A stretch of 64,000 bases of DNA from assembly GCF_000092025.1 (NCBI RefSeq), contig NC_003063.2:1555501-1619500 (forward strand), in the 5' to 3' direction. A program made the translations under genes and the position numbers. This document shows positions 1 through 8,628 of the stretch, one piece after another (position 1 is the first letter of the stretch; every line of letters starts with the position of its first letter). The notes under the pieces are model-generated. The model made no database searches. It saw nothing but the letters and a program-made list of their open reading frames with translations, and was not told the origin of the DNA. Source of the DNA: Agrobacterium fabrum str. C58. Its GTDB lineage: Bacteria; Pseudomonadota; Alphaproteobacteria; Rhizobiales; Rhizobiaceae.

Positions 1-755
1 GCGAGCAGGGCATGGTCGATGAGGAACTCATCCGCTTTCGTTCCCTGCAAGAAAGGGGATTGTTGGACAAAAGCCGGCTCAGCACGCTGGAACGCCAGGC
101 GACGGATATCGATGGCGATATAGGCAGGTTGAGGGCCGGCATTGCCGGTATTGAGGCAAAGATCAGTGAGACCGCATTGCAAATCCTTCAGATCGACGAG
201 CAATGGTCGGAAGAGGTCGGGTCCGATCTTCGTGAAATGGACGCCCGTATCGGTGAATATGTCGAACGGCGGGTGGCGGCCGAGGACCAGCTGAAACGTG
301 TCGATATTCTCGCGCCGCAGGATGGCGTCGTACACCAGCTCGCCGTGCATACGGTCGGCGGCGTCATTGCGCCGGGCGAACAGATCATGATGATCGTGCC
401 TGAAGTCGACAAGCTGGTAGTGGAAGCCAAGGTCGCGCCGCAGGATATCGACCAGATTTATTTCGGTCAGGTGACGAACCTGCGCTTTTCCGCCTTCAAT
501 CAGAAAACCACGCCGGAAATCACCGGAACGGTGGAGCGTATTTCCGCTGACGTGACGGTGGATCAGCGAACGGGCGCCAGCTATTATCTTGTGCGCGTCG
601 CCACCTCGCAGGAGCAGATAAAGCGGCTGGGAGAATTCAGCCTGATGCCCGGAATGCCGGTGGAAGCCTTCATCACGACAGGTGAAAGAAGCGTATTGTC
701 GTATTTCCTCAAACCGCTGCTCGATCAGGCAAACCGCACGTTCCGGCAGGCTTGA
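1..755 (+). CDS. HlyD-family type I secretion membrane fusion protein (5' truncated)
   Basis: This is the C-terminal part of a periplasmic adaptor that links an inner-membrane ABC exporter to an outer-membrane channel. The reading frame is open to the left edge of the window (frame 3), so the ATG at 12 is probably internal. The visible part begins with a coiled-coil hairpin (about residues 1-95 counted from base 12, with heptad-like Leu/Ile/Ala). A lipoyl half-motif (ILAPQDGVVHQLAVHTVGG) and the HlyD beta-barrel region (PEVDKLVVEAKV, then GQVTNLRFSAF) follow. The C-terminal end, with Tyr-Phe-Leu-Lys-Pro-Leu, is typical of PrsE/HlyD proteins. The partner ABC exporter is expected just upstream, outside the window. 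The family is clear; the substrate cannot be told. Confidence 0.88.
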   Translation, partial: EQGMVDEELIRFRSLQERGLLDKSRLSTLERQATDIDGDIGRLRAGIAGIEAKISETALQILQIDEQWSEEVGSDLREMDARIGEYVERRVAAEDQLKRVDILAPQDGVVHQLAVHTVGGVIAPGEQIMMIVPEVDKLVVEAKVAPQDIDQIYFGQVTNLRFSAFNQKTTPEITGTVERISADVTVDQRTGASYYLVRVATSQEQIKRLGEFSLMPGMPVEAFITTGERSVLSYFLKPLLDQANRTFRQA

Positions 756-966
756 GGAGCGTCCCTCGTGGGGAATTCCCGGTTGCCGGCTGCGCGTCAT
801 CGGCAGGGCCGGAGATAAATGCGTATCGTTGCGCCGATCTCCGGGTCGATGCATCAGCACGGGAACCATTGCGCGATATATTGCGGTCAAGGAAAATCAG
901 CAGCGAGTTAGTAGTGCTGACGAATGAGCTGACGAAAGAAATGCCGGAACTGCCGGCAAGAAAAAC

Positions 967-992
967 GCCGTGCATCCTTTCGGATTCACGGC
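967..992 (-). terminator. Rho-independent terminator for phoX
   Basis: The hairpin has outer arms GCCGTG/CACGGC and inner arms ATCC/GGAT around a TTTC loop. Read on the minus strand it is followed by GTTTTTCTTG, a U-rich tail, so it fits the end of the leftward phoX transcript. Confidence 0.6.
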
Positions 993-1021
993 ATTTTCAG
1001 TCGATGAGGCGTGGTCAATGG

Positions 1022-1062
1022 GGCCGGATCGCTGCTTTCAAATCAATCCGGCCGTTTTTTTT
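1022..1062 (+). terminator. Rho-independent terminator for the HlyD operon
   Basis: The 8-bp arms GGCCGGAT (1022-1029) and ATCCGGCC (1046-1053) are followed by G and eight T on the plus strand. It would stop rightward transcription coming from the secretion operon. Confidence 0.75.
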
Positions 1063-1071
1063 GCGTTTGCC

Positions 1072-2985
1072 TCAGCCGATCTTCGCGTTGTCATCGCGCT
1101 TGATGGCGATGACCGCCGAGCGCGGCAGTTTGCCTTCGCCGTCCGGGAAGGGAGCGTCGGGGTGCTGGATGCCGACGAAGTGGGTGCGCTTGTCGCCGGA
1201 CCAGGTCTGGCCGGTGACTTCGGAACCCTTCGGTGCGGTCAGGAAGCGCTCGATACGGCCCGTCGCCGGGTCGCCCGCCAGCATCTGGTTGTTGCCCTGG
1301 CCGGCGAAGTTGCCTTCATTGCTGTCTTCGCCGTCGGTCTGGATCCAGAGCAGACCGGTGCTATCGAACATCATGCCATCAGGCGAGTTGAACATGTTGC
1401 CTTCGTTGATGTTTGCCGAGCCGGCATAGGCGTCCTTGTGAACGGTGGGATTGCCGGCCATGCAGAACAGGTCCCACTTGAACTTGGCGTCCGCATGGTC
1501 GTCATTTTCCGGATACCAGCGCACGATCTGGCCGTATTCGTTCTTCTCGCGCGGGTTGGCGGCATTGATGACCATGGCGTCGCCGCCGGCATTGGCGCGC
1601 AGCTTGCCGTCCTTCATTTCGCCGCGGCGGCTGTTGTTGGTCAGCGCGCAATAGGCCTCAATGGCAACCGGGTTGATCGCGACCCATTCGGGGCGGTCCA
1701 TGGTCGTCGCACCCACCTTGGAAGCGGCCTGGCGGGTGAAGACGCAGATTTCGTCGATCTTCATGCCTGTCGTTTCCGGCGTGAGGGCGACCCACTCGCC
1801 AGCGCCGTCATCGGCGAACTTGGCGACATGGAGCGTGCCTTCGTCAAGGAGCCTGGAGGTATCGCCGCCCGGCACATAGATGCCGTTGGAGACGAATTTA
1901 TAGAGGAACTCGCCACGCTCGTCGTCACCCATATAAACGACGACGCGGCCGTCGCGGGCAATGACCACGGCGGCGTTTTCGTGCTTGATGCGTCCAAGCG
2001 CTGTGCGCTTGATCGGGGTGGACTTGGCGTCCGAAGGATCGATCTCGACCACGTAACCGGCGCGGCGCGGCTCGTTCGGGTTCTTGGCGACGTCGAAACG
2101 CGCGTCGAACTTCTCATAGGCATAACGCGTCTCGGCAACGATGCCATAACGCTTGTAATCGTCAGGTAGCTTGAAGGCGGCGTCGGTGGTGCCGAAATAG
2201 CCGTTGAAGTTCTCTTCGCAGGTGAGGTAGGTGCCCCAGGGCGTGCGGCCGGCACCGCAATTGTTGAAGGTGCCAAGACAGTCGACACCCTTTGGATCGG
2301 CGGCGGTCTTGACAAGATCGGAACCGGCGGCCGGGCCGGAAAGCTTCATCGGTGTGTTGTGGTGAATACGGCGGTTGAACGGGCTGTCGAGAACGATCTG
2401 CCAGCCGTCCTTGCCTTCGGCAACTTCCATGACGGTGACGCCCTGCATGTTCTGCAGGATCTTCACGTCGTCGGCCGTCTTCGGATTGCCTTTTTCGGCA
2501 TGCGGCAGGTTGATTTCGGGGTTCACATATTCGTGGTTGACGGCGATCAGCTGGTGGGCGCCGACCATGAACAGTTCCATGCCGTCGGTGTTCTCGCCGA
2601 AGACCTTGTCGGAGTTTTCGACGCTGACGCCCTTGGCGGGATCGAGATCGGGAACGTTGGAGAACAGCGGCTGGCCCCATTTGGCAACCGGCTTCCAGCT
2701 ATAGCCTTCCGGGACGTGAATGGTGTGGTCGGTTGCTGCCGCCACCGGCTTGAACTGGAAGCGCGAGGTCGCTGCTTGCGCCGCTTCGGCCGAGGTGCTG
2801 CTCATCAGGTTACCGAGCGTGCCCATGGCGGCCGCGGCCGAACCGAAGGCAAGTACGCCACCGAGAAAGCCGCGCCGGGAAATCGCGCTTTCAACCACAC
2901 GGTCGAAATCGGTTTCGGCCGGCGGCGGGTTTTGCAGTTCGTCCCACTCGTCCCAGGACAGCTTGCTCGTATCGATGTCGGTCAT
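1072..2985 (-). CDS. phoX: PhoX-family alkaline phosphatase (DUF839), Tat-exported
   Basis: The 637-residue product matches the PhoX family of calcium/iron-dependent periplasmic phosphatases that release phosphate from phosphomonoesters. A twin-arginine motif SRRGFLGG (Arg37-Arg38) precedes a hydrophobic Ala/Gly stretch, so export by the Tat system in folded form is expected. The C-terminal third carries the family block NSPDGMMFDSTGLLWIQTDG followed by the GIQHPDAPFPDG region. The ATG at 2985 was chosen because GGTGGAGA lies just upstream of it; in-frame codons further upstream lack such a site. It is a single gene, convergent with the HlyD gene. No convincing Pho box was found upstream, so phosphate control is only an assumption. 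Confidence 0.9.
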   Translation of the reverse strand: MTDIDTSKLSWDEWDELQNPPPAETDFDRVVESAISRRGFLGGVLAFGSAAAAMGTLGNLMSSTSAEAAQAATSRFQFKPVAAATDHTIHVPEGYSWKPVAKWGQPLFSNVPDLDPAKGVSVENSDKVFGENTDGMELFMVGAHQLIAVNHEYVNPEINLPHAEKGNPKTADDVKILQNMQGVTVMEVAEGKDGWQIVLDSPFNRRIHHNTPMKLSGPAAGSDLVKTAADPKGVDCLGTFNNCGAGRTPWGTYLTCEENFNGYFGTTDAAFKLPDDYKRYGIVAETRYAYEKFDARFDVAKNPNEPRRAGYVVEIDPSDAKSTPIKRTALGRIKHENAAVVIARDGRVVVYMGDDERGEFLYKFVSNGIYVPGGDTSRLLDEGTLHVAKFADDGAGEWVALTPETTGMKIDEICVFTRQAASKVGATTMDRPEWVAINPVAIEAYCALTNNSRRGEMKDGKLRANAGGDAMVINAANPREKNEYGQIVRWYPENDDHADAKFKWDLFCMAGNPTVHKDAYAGSANINEGNMFNSPDGMMFDSTGLLWIQTDGEDSNEGNFAGQGNNQMLAGDPATGRIERFLTAPKGSEVTGQTWSGDKRTHFVGIQHPDAPFPDGEGKLPRSAVIAIKRDDNAKIG

Positions 2986-3114
2986 GTCGTGTCTCCACCG
3001 TTCAATGTTTGGAATCATTCCAACAGGCTGTGTATCGTCTGAGTGTTTCACTCGGATGACGGGAAGAACGACTTAAAATATGAACTTTGGAGACCAGAAT
3101 CGCACAATTTTCTC

Positions 3115-3831
3115 TCAACGCGGGAGAAGGACGCGGGTGAGAAGAAGGCCTTCGAAACGGCCAAAGCGGAAGGGAACCTCCGTTCCTTTGCGCCATCCGC
3201 CGTCCAGATCGGCGGTCAACCGCAGGGCTCCTGAACCCTCCTCATCGTAGGCGGATAATACTGCCGCCTCGAAAAAGAAAAGCCGTTTGACAGTTGGATA
3301 AAGCGCCTTGAACAGGCTCTCCTTGGCCGAAAAAATCAGTCCGGTCATGAATGGATCGATGACGTTGCCGAGGCTGTGAAGCTCGTGATTTGTCAGGGCC
3401 TGCGTTGCGATATCGGCGGCTTCCTCTTCGCTCAAAAACTTCTCGATATCGATACCGATGCCGCAAAACCTGCTGCCGGCGCCGGCAAGAGCGATCGCCC
3501 GGTCACCACTGTGGGAAATCGCGCCGACCACGCCTTCAGGCCAGATCGGCGCACGGTCTTCCCCCATCCCGGGAGATACTGCCTGCCCGGTGAGGCGACG
3601 TATGGCTTCCGCCGCGCATCGGCGTCCCGCCAGAAACTCCGCCTTGCGTTTGGGCACTGCCCGCAGAAGCTGCGGCGGCAGGGAAGCGGCCATATTGGCG
3701 GTGGGTTGGTCGTCCGGGCTGTAACGAAGGGTGAAGCAATGGCATTCGCCGCTGTTGTCCGGCCAGGGCCAGACGGCCGCCGGTGCCGCGTCGGGAAAGG
3801 TGTCGTGATGAGATGCCGGCACGATCGCCAT
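3115..3831 (-). CDS. 4'-phosphopantetheinyl transferase, EntD/Sfp type
   Basis: The 238-residue product transfers the phosphopantetheine arm of CoA to a Ser of a carrier protein. Family motifs appear in order: KAEFLAGRRCAAEAI, GAISHSGDRAIAL, GIGIDIEKF (the Mg-binding Asp and Glu, near residues 126-131) and FSAKESLFKAL (near 167-177). The size and the N-terminal EntD-like region fit siderophore-type enzymes rather than AcpS. The ATG at 3831 follows GGGGAAGATTT, a good ribosome site. No NRPS, PKS or siderophore gene is in the window, so the acceptor protein is encoded elsewhere. The gene appears monocistronic, between phoX and gcdH, all on the minus strand. Confidence 0.88.
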   Translation of the reverse strand: MAIVPASHHDTFPDAAPAAVWPWPDNSGECHCFTLRYSPDDQPTANMAASLPPQLLRAVPKRKAEFLAGRRCAAEAIRRLTGQAVSPGMGEDRAPIWPEGVVGAISHSGDRAIALAGAGSRFCGIGIDIEKFLSEEEAADIATQALTNHELHSLGNVIDPFMTGLIFSAKESLFKALYPTVKRLFFFEAAVLSAYDEEGSGALRLTADLDGGWRKGTEVPFRFGRFEGLLLTRVLLPR

Positions 3832-3983
3832 AAATCTTCCCCTTGTTTTTCCGGTCGGGTCGGGCCGCAGATATCGCCTCGTCAATCAGGACCGGAGAGA
3901 AACGGCATCCTATCGGCCATATCATCCGGTCTTGCAATCCCCTCGCCAAGCGCTTGGAACGTCAGCATCCGAGTTCGAAAACA

Positions 3984-4013
3984 AAGGCCTTCGAAGCGAA
4001 CTTCGAAGGCCTT
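3984..4013 (-). terminator. Terminator of gcdH
   Basis: A perfect 13-bp stem (AAGGCCTTCGAAG with its complement) surrounds a CGAA loop. On the minus strand it is followed by TTGTTTTCG. It lies 30 bp after the gcdH stop. Confidence 0.75.
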
Positions 4014-4042
4014 TTCCTGGTGTAGGGGATGCGGATGAAACC

Positions 4043-5230
4043 TCAGAAAAACGCCTGAATGCCCGTCTGCGCCCGGCCGAGGATCAGCGCGTGCACGTCA
4101 TGCGTGCCCTCATAGGTATTCACCGTTTCAAGATTCTGGGCATGGCGCATGACGTGATATTCGATCTGAATGCCATTGCCGCCATGCATGTCGCGGGCCT
4201 GGCGGGCGATATCCAGCGCCTTGCCGCAATTGTTGCGTTTGACGATGGAGATCATTTCCGGCGCCATCTTATGTTCGTCCATCAGCCGGCCGACGCGCAG
4301 CGATGCCTGAAGGCCGAGCGCGATTTCGGTCTGCATGTCGGCGAGCTTCTTCTGGTAAAGCTGCGTGCCGGCGAGCGGCTTGCCGAACTGTTTGCGATCG
4401 AGGCCATATTGGCGGGAACGGAACCAGCAATCTTCCGCAGCCCCCATCACGCCCCAGGAAATGCCGTAACGGGCGCGGTTAAGGCAGCCGAACGGGCCTT
4501 TCAGTCCGGAAACATTCGGAAGCAATGCATCTTCGCCCACTTCCACGCCATCCATGACGATTTCGCCTGTAATGGAGGCGCGCAGCGAAAGCTTGCCGCC
4601 GATCTTGGGGGCGGAAAGACCTTTCATGCCCTTTTCCAGCACGAAACCACGGATCTCATTGTCATGCGCTTCCGATTTCGCCCAGACGACGAAAACATCG
4701 GCGATCGGCGCGTTGGAAATCCACATTTTCGAACCGCGCAGGCGATAACCGCCCTCGATCTTTTCGGCGCGGGTCTTCATGCCGCCGGGATCGGAGCCGG
4801 CATCCGGCTCGGTGAGGCCGAAACAGCCGATCAGTTCACCGGAAACGAGGCCCGGCAGGTATTTCTTCTTCTGTTCGTCCGAGCCGTAAGCGAAGATCGG
4901 GTGAATGACGAGCGAGGACTGCACGCTCATCATCGAGCGGTAACCACTGTCGATCCGCTCCACCTCGCGGGCGACGAGGCCGTAAGCCACATAGCTGGCA
5001 TTGGCTGCGCCGTATTCTTCCGGCAGGGTGACGCCGAGCAGGCCGGTGCGTCCCATCAGACGGAAGAGTTCCGGTTCGGTGGTTTCGGAAAGATAGGCTT
5101 CCGAGATGCGCGGCAGCAGTTCGGATTTGCCGAAGGCCTCGGCGCTGTCGCGGATCATTCGCTCGTCGTCGGTCAGTTGGTCTTCGAGCAGAAAAGGGTC
5201 CTGCCAATGAAATGCTGCGCGTTCGCTCAC
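4043..5230 (-). CDS. gcdH: Glutaryl-CoA dehydrogenase
   Basis: This 395-residue FAD enzyme of the acyl-CoA dehydrogenase family oxidises and decarboxylates glutaryl-CoA to crotonyl-CoA in lysine, tryptophan and glutarate breakdown. The middle holds the family block [20 protein letters not shown] and the substrate loop [19 protein letters not shown]. The C-terminal motif [17 protein letters not shown] contains the catalytic Glu (residue 374); the whole string is characteristic of GCDH rather than short-chain enzymes. Length is normal. It is divergent from a LysR gene 96 bp away, a layout seen for gcdH with a dedicated regulator in other proteobacteria. A perfect hairpin terminator follows. Confidence 0.93.
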   Translation of the reverse strand: MSERAAFHWQDPFLLEDQLTDDERMIRDSAEAFGKSELLPRISEAYLSETTEPELFRLMGRTGLLGVTLPEEYGAANASYVAYGLVAREVERIDSGYRSMMSVQSSLVIHPIFAYGSDEQKKKYLPGLVSGELIGCFGLTEPDAGSDPGGMKTRAEKIEGGYRLRGSKMWISNAPIADVFVVWAKSEAHDNEIRGFVLEKGMKGLSAPKIGGKLSLRASITGEIVMDGVEVGEDALLPNVSGLKGPFGCLNRARYGISWGVMGAAEDCWFRSRQYGLDRKQFGKPLAGTQLYQKKLADMQTEIALGLQASLRVGRLMDEHKMAPEMISIVKRNNCGKALDIARQARDMHGGNGIQIEYHVMRHAQNLETVNTYEGTHDVHALILGRAQTGIQAFF

Positions 5231-5309
5231 TGTATGCCTCCGGATTTGCTGGCCGGATTATTCTTATCCCAGCCGTCGCGCACAAGCCATGTTTACTCAT
5301 TTTTGCATT

Positions 5310-5325
5310 ACCTATAGTAATAGGT
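5310..5325. promoter_or_regulatory. Palindrome in the gcdH/LysR divergent region
   Basis: The sequence ACCTAT-AGTA-ATAGGT has perfect 6-bp arms and ends one base before the LysR-gene ATG at 5327, where a ribosome site would lie. It could be a LysR-family binding site for autoregulation and gcdH control. Confidence 0.45.
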
Positions 5326-5326
5326 C

Positions 5327-6247
5327 ATGACGTCTCTCAGCCGTAAACTCCTGCCCTCCACCAGTGCGCTTGCCGCCTTTGATTCCGTTGCCCGGCTTGG
5401 CAGTTTTTCGGCGGCCGCCGATGAGCTTGCCTTGACGCAAGGGGCGATCAGCCGTCAGGTTATGTCACTGGAAGAACAGCTTGGCGTGCGCCTGTTCGAG
5501 CGCGGCGCGCGCGGGGTGTCGCTGACGACCGAGGGTAGTGCTTATGCAAAATCGATCGCGGCGGCGCTTGGCGAGATACGCTCCGCCTCGCTGCAGATCA
5601 TGACCAAAACGCATGGCAATACGCTGAATCTTGCCATGCTGCCCACTTTCGGCACCCGCTGGCTTCTGCCGCGCATCCCGGATTTCGTGGCAAACCATCC
5701 GGAAATCACCATCAATTTCGCCACCCGTATCGGCCAATTCGATTTTGAGCGTGAGCAGCTGGATATGGCGATCCATATCGGCCAGGCCGACTGGCCGGGG
5801 GCGGAAAGCACCTTTCTCATGCATGAAATGGTCGCGCCGGTTTGCAGCCCGCAATTCCTCAGCGCCCACCCGGTCGAAAAGGGCGAGGATATCGCTGCCC
5901 TGCCATTGCTGCATATGGCCTCGCGGCCGGGAGCCTGGGGCCACTGGTTCGAAAGCCTTGGCCTGTCGCTCGCTTTGCCGCAGGGCATGCGCTTCGAGCA
6001 ATTCTCCAGCGTGGCGCAGGCCTGCATCGCCGGGCTTGGCGTGGCGCTGATGCCGCTGTTCCTGATCGACAACGAGCTGAAATCGAAGCAACTGGTGAAA
6101 GCCTTCGATCATCAGGCGAGAAGCCCCAGTTCCTATTATGCGGTGGCGCCGCTTTCGCGTGCCAATCACGCCCCGGTCGTGCTGTTTCGGGATTGGCTGG
6201 TGCGGCAGGTGGAGGCTTATCGCGCGGCCGGCACCCAGGGCTTGTAA
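5327..6247 (+). CDS. LysR-family regulator (GcvA-like), probable gcdH regulator
   Basis: The 306-residue product has an N-terminal winged helix-turn-helix (AAFDSVARLGSFSAAADELA, then QGAISRQVMSLEEQLGVRLF). A periplasmic-binding-like effector domain begins near residue 95. The effector domain resembles the GcvA/AmpR branch, with the segment CIAGLGVALMPLFLIDNEL. The gene is divergent from glutaryl-CoA dehydrogenase, so it most likely controls glutaryl-CoA or lysine breakdown; this is inferred from position. No canonical ribosome site is present, because the 16-bp palindrome occupies the place just before the ATG. Confidence 0.88.
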   Translation: MTSLSRKLLPSTSALAAFDSVARLGSFSAAADELALTQGAISRQVMSLEEQLGVRLFERGARGVSLTTEGSAYAKSIAAALGEIRSASLQIMTKTHGNTLNLAMLPTFGTRWLLPRIPDFVANHPEITINFATRIGQFDFEREQLDMAIHIGQADWPGAESTFLMHEMVAPVCSPQFLSAHPVEKGEDIAALPLLHMASRPGAWGHWFESLGLSLALPQGMRFEQFSSVAQACIAGLGVALMPLFLIDNELKSKQLVKAFDHQARSPSSYYAVAPLSRANHAPVVLFRDWLVRQVEAYRAAGTQGL

Positions 6248-6345
6248 AAATAATCGCTCTTTTTTCGGGCATTTAACCCTTGTGCCCAGCTTTTCGCCGC
6301 ATTTCGCCGGCGAAGGACTCGACAGCGGCGCGCGCCTCGCTTATC

Positions 6346-6365
6346 CTGATTAAACGTTTAATCAG
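6346..6365. promoter_or_regulatory. LacI-type operator of the purine operon
   Basis: CTGATTAAACGTTTAATCAG is a perfect 20-bp palindrome with the central CG step and AAACGTTT core typical of LacI/GalR operators. It lies 16 bp before the start codon of a LacI-family gene that heads a seven-gene operon, so autoregulation and control of the operon are likely. Confidence 0.75.
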
Positions 6366-6381
6366 CCTTTCCGGACCATCC

Positions 6382-7443
6382 ATGGCGTCGTCACGGCCTG
6401 CCACCAATCTGAGCGCGATAGCAGCGGCACTCGGCGTGTCGGTGGCAACGGTGTCCAATGCGCTCTCCGGCAAGGGCCGTGTTTCGCCCGATCTGGTGGA
6501 GCGCATTCGCAAGACGGCGAGTGAACTGGGTTATGTGCCGAGTTCGGCGGGCAGGGCGTTGCGCACCGGCAGATCAGGGGTTCTGGGGCTCGTCCTGCCT
6601 GATATCGCCAACCCTCTTTTCCCACAGATCGCACAGGCCATTGAAAAAGCCGCCGTCTCTGCCGGTTATGGCGTGCTGATTGCCGATGCGCGCGGCGAGA
6701 TCGCCATGCAGACGGATGCCATCAACCGGCTGATCGAGCGCGGAGTGGACGGCATGATCATCGTTCCCCGCCGCGGCACGCGCATCTCCGGCGTCGATTG
6801 CCCTGTCGCGATCATCGACAGCCCTTCCACGCCCGGAAATACCGTCGCCGCCGACCATTGGGATGGCGGCCGGCAGGTGGGCGACTATCTCGCAAGCCTT
6901 GGCCACCGCAAGGTGGTGCTGGTGGGCAAGAACAGGGATTCCAACGTGCAGAACGACCGTCTCGGCGGCATTCGCGATGGTCTCGGCAAGGCCTGTGTGA
7001 CCCGGACGCTCTGGATCGACAGCATCGAAGAGGCTGATGGTGCCGGTTGCCGGCTGGGGCTTGCCGATCTGGTGGCGGATGGTTTCACCGCCTTTGCCGC
7101 CATTTCCGACCTGCATGCGCTGCGGGCGCTCACCGAATTGCAGCGCGAGGGCATCGAGGTGCCGGAAGAGGCAAGCGTCACCGGTTTTGACGATCTCATC
7201 TTTTCCGCCGTGGTCACCCCGCCGCTCACGACCATGCGCATGGATATGGGCCGCATCGCCGATCTGGCCGTCGGGGCGCTGCTGCGCGCCATCGACAGCG
7301 CCGGTGACAATGGCGTCGCCATCGATGTGACGGCGGAAATCTCGAAAGTACCGATGGCGCTGATCATGCGCGGTTCCACCGGCAAGACAAAGCATGATGC
7401 GATTGAAGCCAAAAAAACGACAGCAGGAGAACTCACACCATGA
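6382..7443 (+). CDS. LacI-family transcriptional repressor
   Basis: The 353-residue product has the LacI helix-turn-helix and hinge at the N terminus (LSAIAAALGVSVATVSNALSG, then RVSPDLVERI). The sugar-binding-like core follows (LGLVLPDIANPLFPQIAQAIE and SVTGFDDLIFSAVVTPPLTTM). The ATG at 6382 was chosen because an upstream in-frame start would run through the 20-bp palindrome and place extra residues before the HTH. The stop overlaps the next gene in ATGA, so it is the first gene of the operon. Neighbours suggest a purine or nucleoside effector, like PurR rather than a sugar repressor, but this is inference. The C-terminal tail of about 20 residues (KTKHDAIEAKKTTAGELTP) is extra to the fold. 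Confidence 0.9.
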   Translation: MASSRPATNLSAIAAALGVSVATVSNALSGKGRVSPDLVERIRKTASELGYVPSSAGRALRTGRSGVLGLVLPDIANPLFPQIAQAIEKAAVSAGYGVLIADARGEIAMQTDAINRLIERGVDGMIIVPRRGTRISGVDCPVAIIDSPSTPGNTVAADHWDGGRQVGDYLASLGHRKVVLVGKNRDSNVQNDRLGGIRDGLGKACVTRTLWIDSIEEADGAGCRLGLADLVADGFTAFAAISDLHALRALTELQREGIEVPEEASVTGFDDLIFSAVVTPPLTTMRMDMGRIADLAVGALLRAIDSAGDNGVAIDVTAEISKVPMALIMRGSTGKTKHDAIEAKKTTAGELTP

Positions 7444-8462
7444 AAAAAATCATTCTTGCATCGGGCACCGCCCTGATGCTGACGATGGGAGCGGCGCAGG
7501 CTGAGGACAAGACGCTGACGATTTCCGTCTACGCCTTTGCGCAGGATGAATTCAAGGAACTGGTCTATACGCCGTTTGAAGCCAAATGCGGCTGCAAGCT
7601 CGTGGTCGAAACTGGCAACAGCGTCGAGCGTCTTGCCAAGATGGAAGCCAACAAGGCCAATCCGGTGGTCGATCTCGCCATCGTTTCCATGGCCGATGCG
7701 CTTTCCGCCACCCGCAAGGACCTGATCCAGAAGATCGATGCGTCCAAGGTCCCGAACATCGAAAACCTCTACGACATCGCCAAGGACCCGAATGGTGACG
7801 GCATGAGCGTCGGCGTCAATTTCTACGCAACGTCCATCGTCTACCGCACCGACAAGATGAAGATCGACAGCTGGGCCGATCTCCTGAAGGACGGCATTGT
7901 CGATCACGTCGCCTTCCCGAATGTCACCACAAATCAGGGCCCGCCGGCGCTTTACATGCTCGGCAAGGCGATTGGCAAGGATACGCCTGATCTTGCCGGC
8001 GCCATCGCGGCCGTGGGTGAGAAGAAGGACGATATCGTCACCTTCTACGTCAAGTCATCGCAGCTGGTGCAACTGATGCAGCAGGAAGAAATCTGGGCCG
8101 CGCCCATCGGCCGCTTCTCCTGGGCGCCTTTCACCAAGCTCGATCTGCCGCTCGCCTGGGCAACGCCCAAGGAAGGCCAGACCGGCGGCATGAACGTGCT
8201 CGTCGTGCCGAAGGGCGGAAAGAACGAGGAGCTTGCGCTGCAATTCATGGATTTCTGGCTTTCGACCGACGTTCAGAAGGCACTGGCTGAAAAGCTGGTG
8301 GACAGCCCGACCAATAAGGAGGTCAAGGTGTCCGACGAGGTGGCGAACAACATCACCTATGGTGACGAGACCGCCCGTAGCCTGCAGCTCATTCCGTCCG
8401 ACGTGACGCTCGATAACCGCGACAAGTGGCTGTCGGAGTGGAATTCCAAGGTCGGCCAGTAA
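7440..8462 (+). CDS. ABC importer substrate-binding protein, PotD/AfuA-like
   Basis: The 340-residue product carries a Sec signal peptide (about 21 residues, ending AQA-ED). The mature part is a type II binding fold of the spermidine/putrescine/iron/thiamine cluster (ISVYAFAQDEFKELVY near the start, NFYATSIVYRTDKM in the middle). The ATG lies inside the LacI-gene stop (ATGA). The mature N-terminal region includes a paired Cys (KCGCKLV). Downstream nucleoside hydrolase and adenine deaminase suggest a purine, nucleoside or purine-like ligand; the fold alone would allow polyamine, thiamine or iron. Confidence 0.87.
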   Translation: MKKIILASGTALMLTMGAAQAEDKTLTISVYAFAQDEFKELVYTPFEAKCGCKLVVETGNSVERLAKMEANKANPVVDLAIVSMADALSATRKDLIQKIDASKVPNIENLYDIAKDPNGDGMSVGVNFYATSIVYRTDKMKIDSWADLLKDGIVDHVAFPNVTTNQGPPALYMLGKAIGKDTPDLAGAIAAVGEKKDDIVTFYVKSSQLVQLMQQEEIWAAPIGRFSWAPFTKLDLPLAWATPKEGQTGGMNVLVVPKGGKNEELALQFMDFWLSTDVQKALAEKLVDSPTNKEVKVSDEVANNITYGDETARSLQLIPSDVTLDNRDKWLSEWNSKVGQ

Positions 8463-8477
8463 GTCCTTTCACCGTTT

Positions 8478-8555
8478 GGAATGGGGCATCGAAACGTCCG
8501 CGAGGGCGGCTCCATTCCGGGAAAAGCGGTTCGGTCGTCCCCTGACCGCTTTTCC
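8478..8555 (+). other. Two stem-loops between binding protein and permease genes
   Basis: The first pair is GGAATGG (8478-8484) with CCATTCC (8512-8518). The second is an 11-bp stem GGAAAAGCGGT (8520-8530) with its complement (8545-8555), followed by ACCCTCTTTTTCG. Such hairpins after binding-protein genes protect the upstream mRNA or cause partial termination, so that binding protein exceeds permease. Confidence 0.6.
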
Positions 8556-8628
8556 ACCCTCTTTTTCGCAGGCCGGTCCTTCCGGCTGCCATAACAACCG
8601 GCCTTGGGGCCGTTCAGGGAATAAACCG

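Larger units (their letters stand above)
756..1071. other. Intergenic gap between convergent genes
   Basis: These 316 bases separate the HlyD stop from the PhoX stop. No frame here has coding character. The right half holds two hairpins that look like back-to-back terminators (967-992 and 1022-1062). I see nothing else in 756-960. Confidence 0.7.

Noticed and set aside
3001..3110. Possible Pho box upstream of phoX
   Set aside because: CCGTCAT followed by a poor second half (GTGAAAC) does not meet the two-heptamer CTGTCAT pattern. I do not claim PhoB control.
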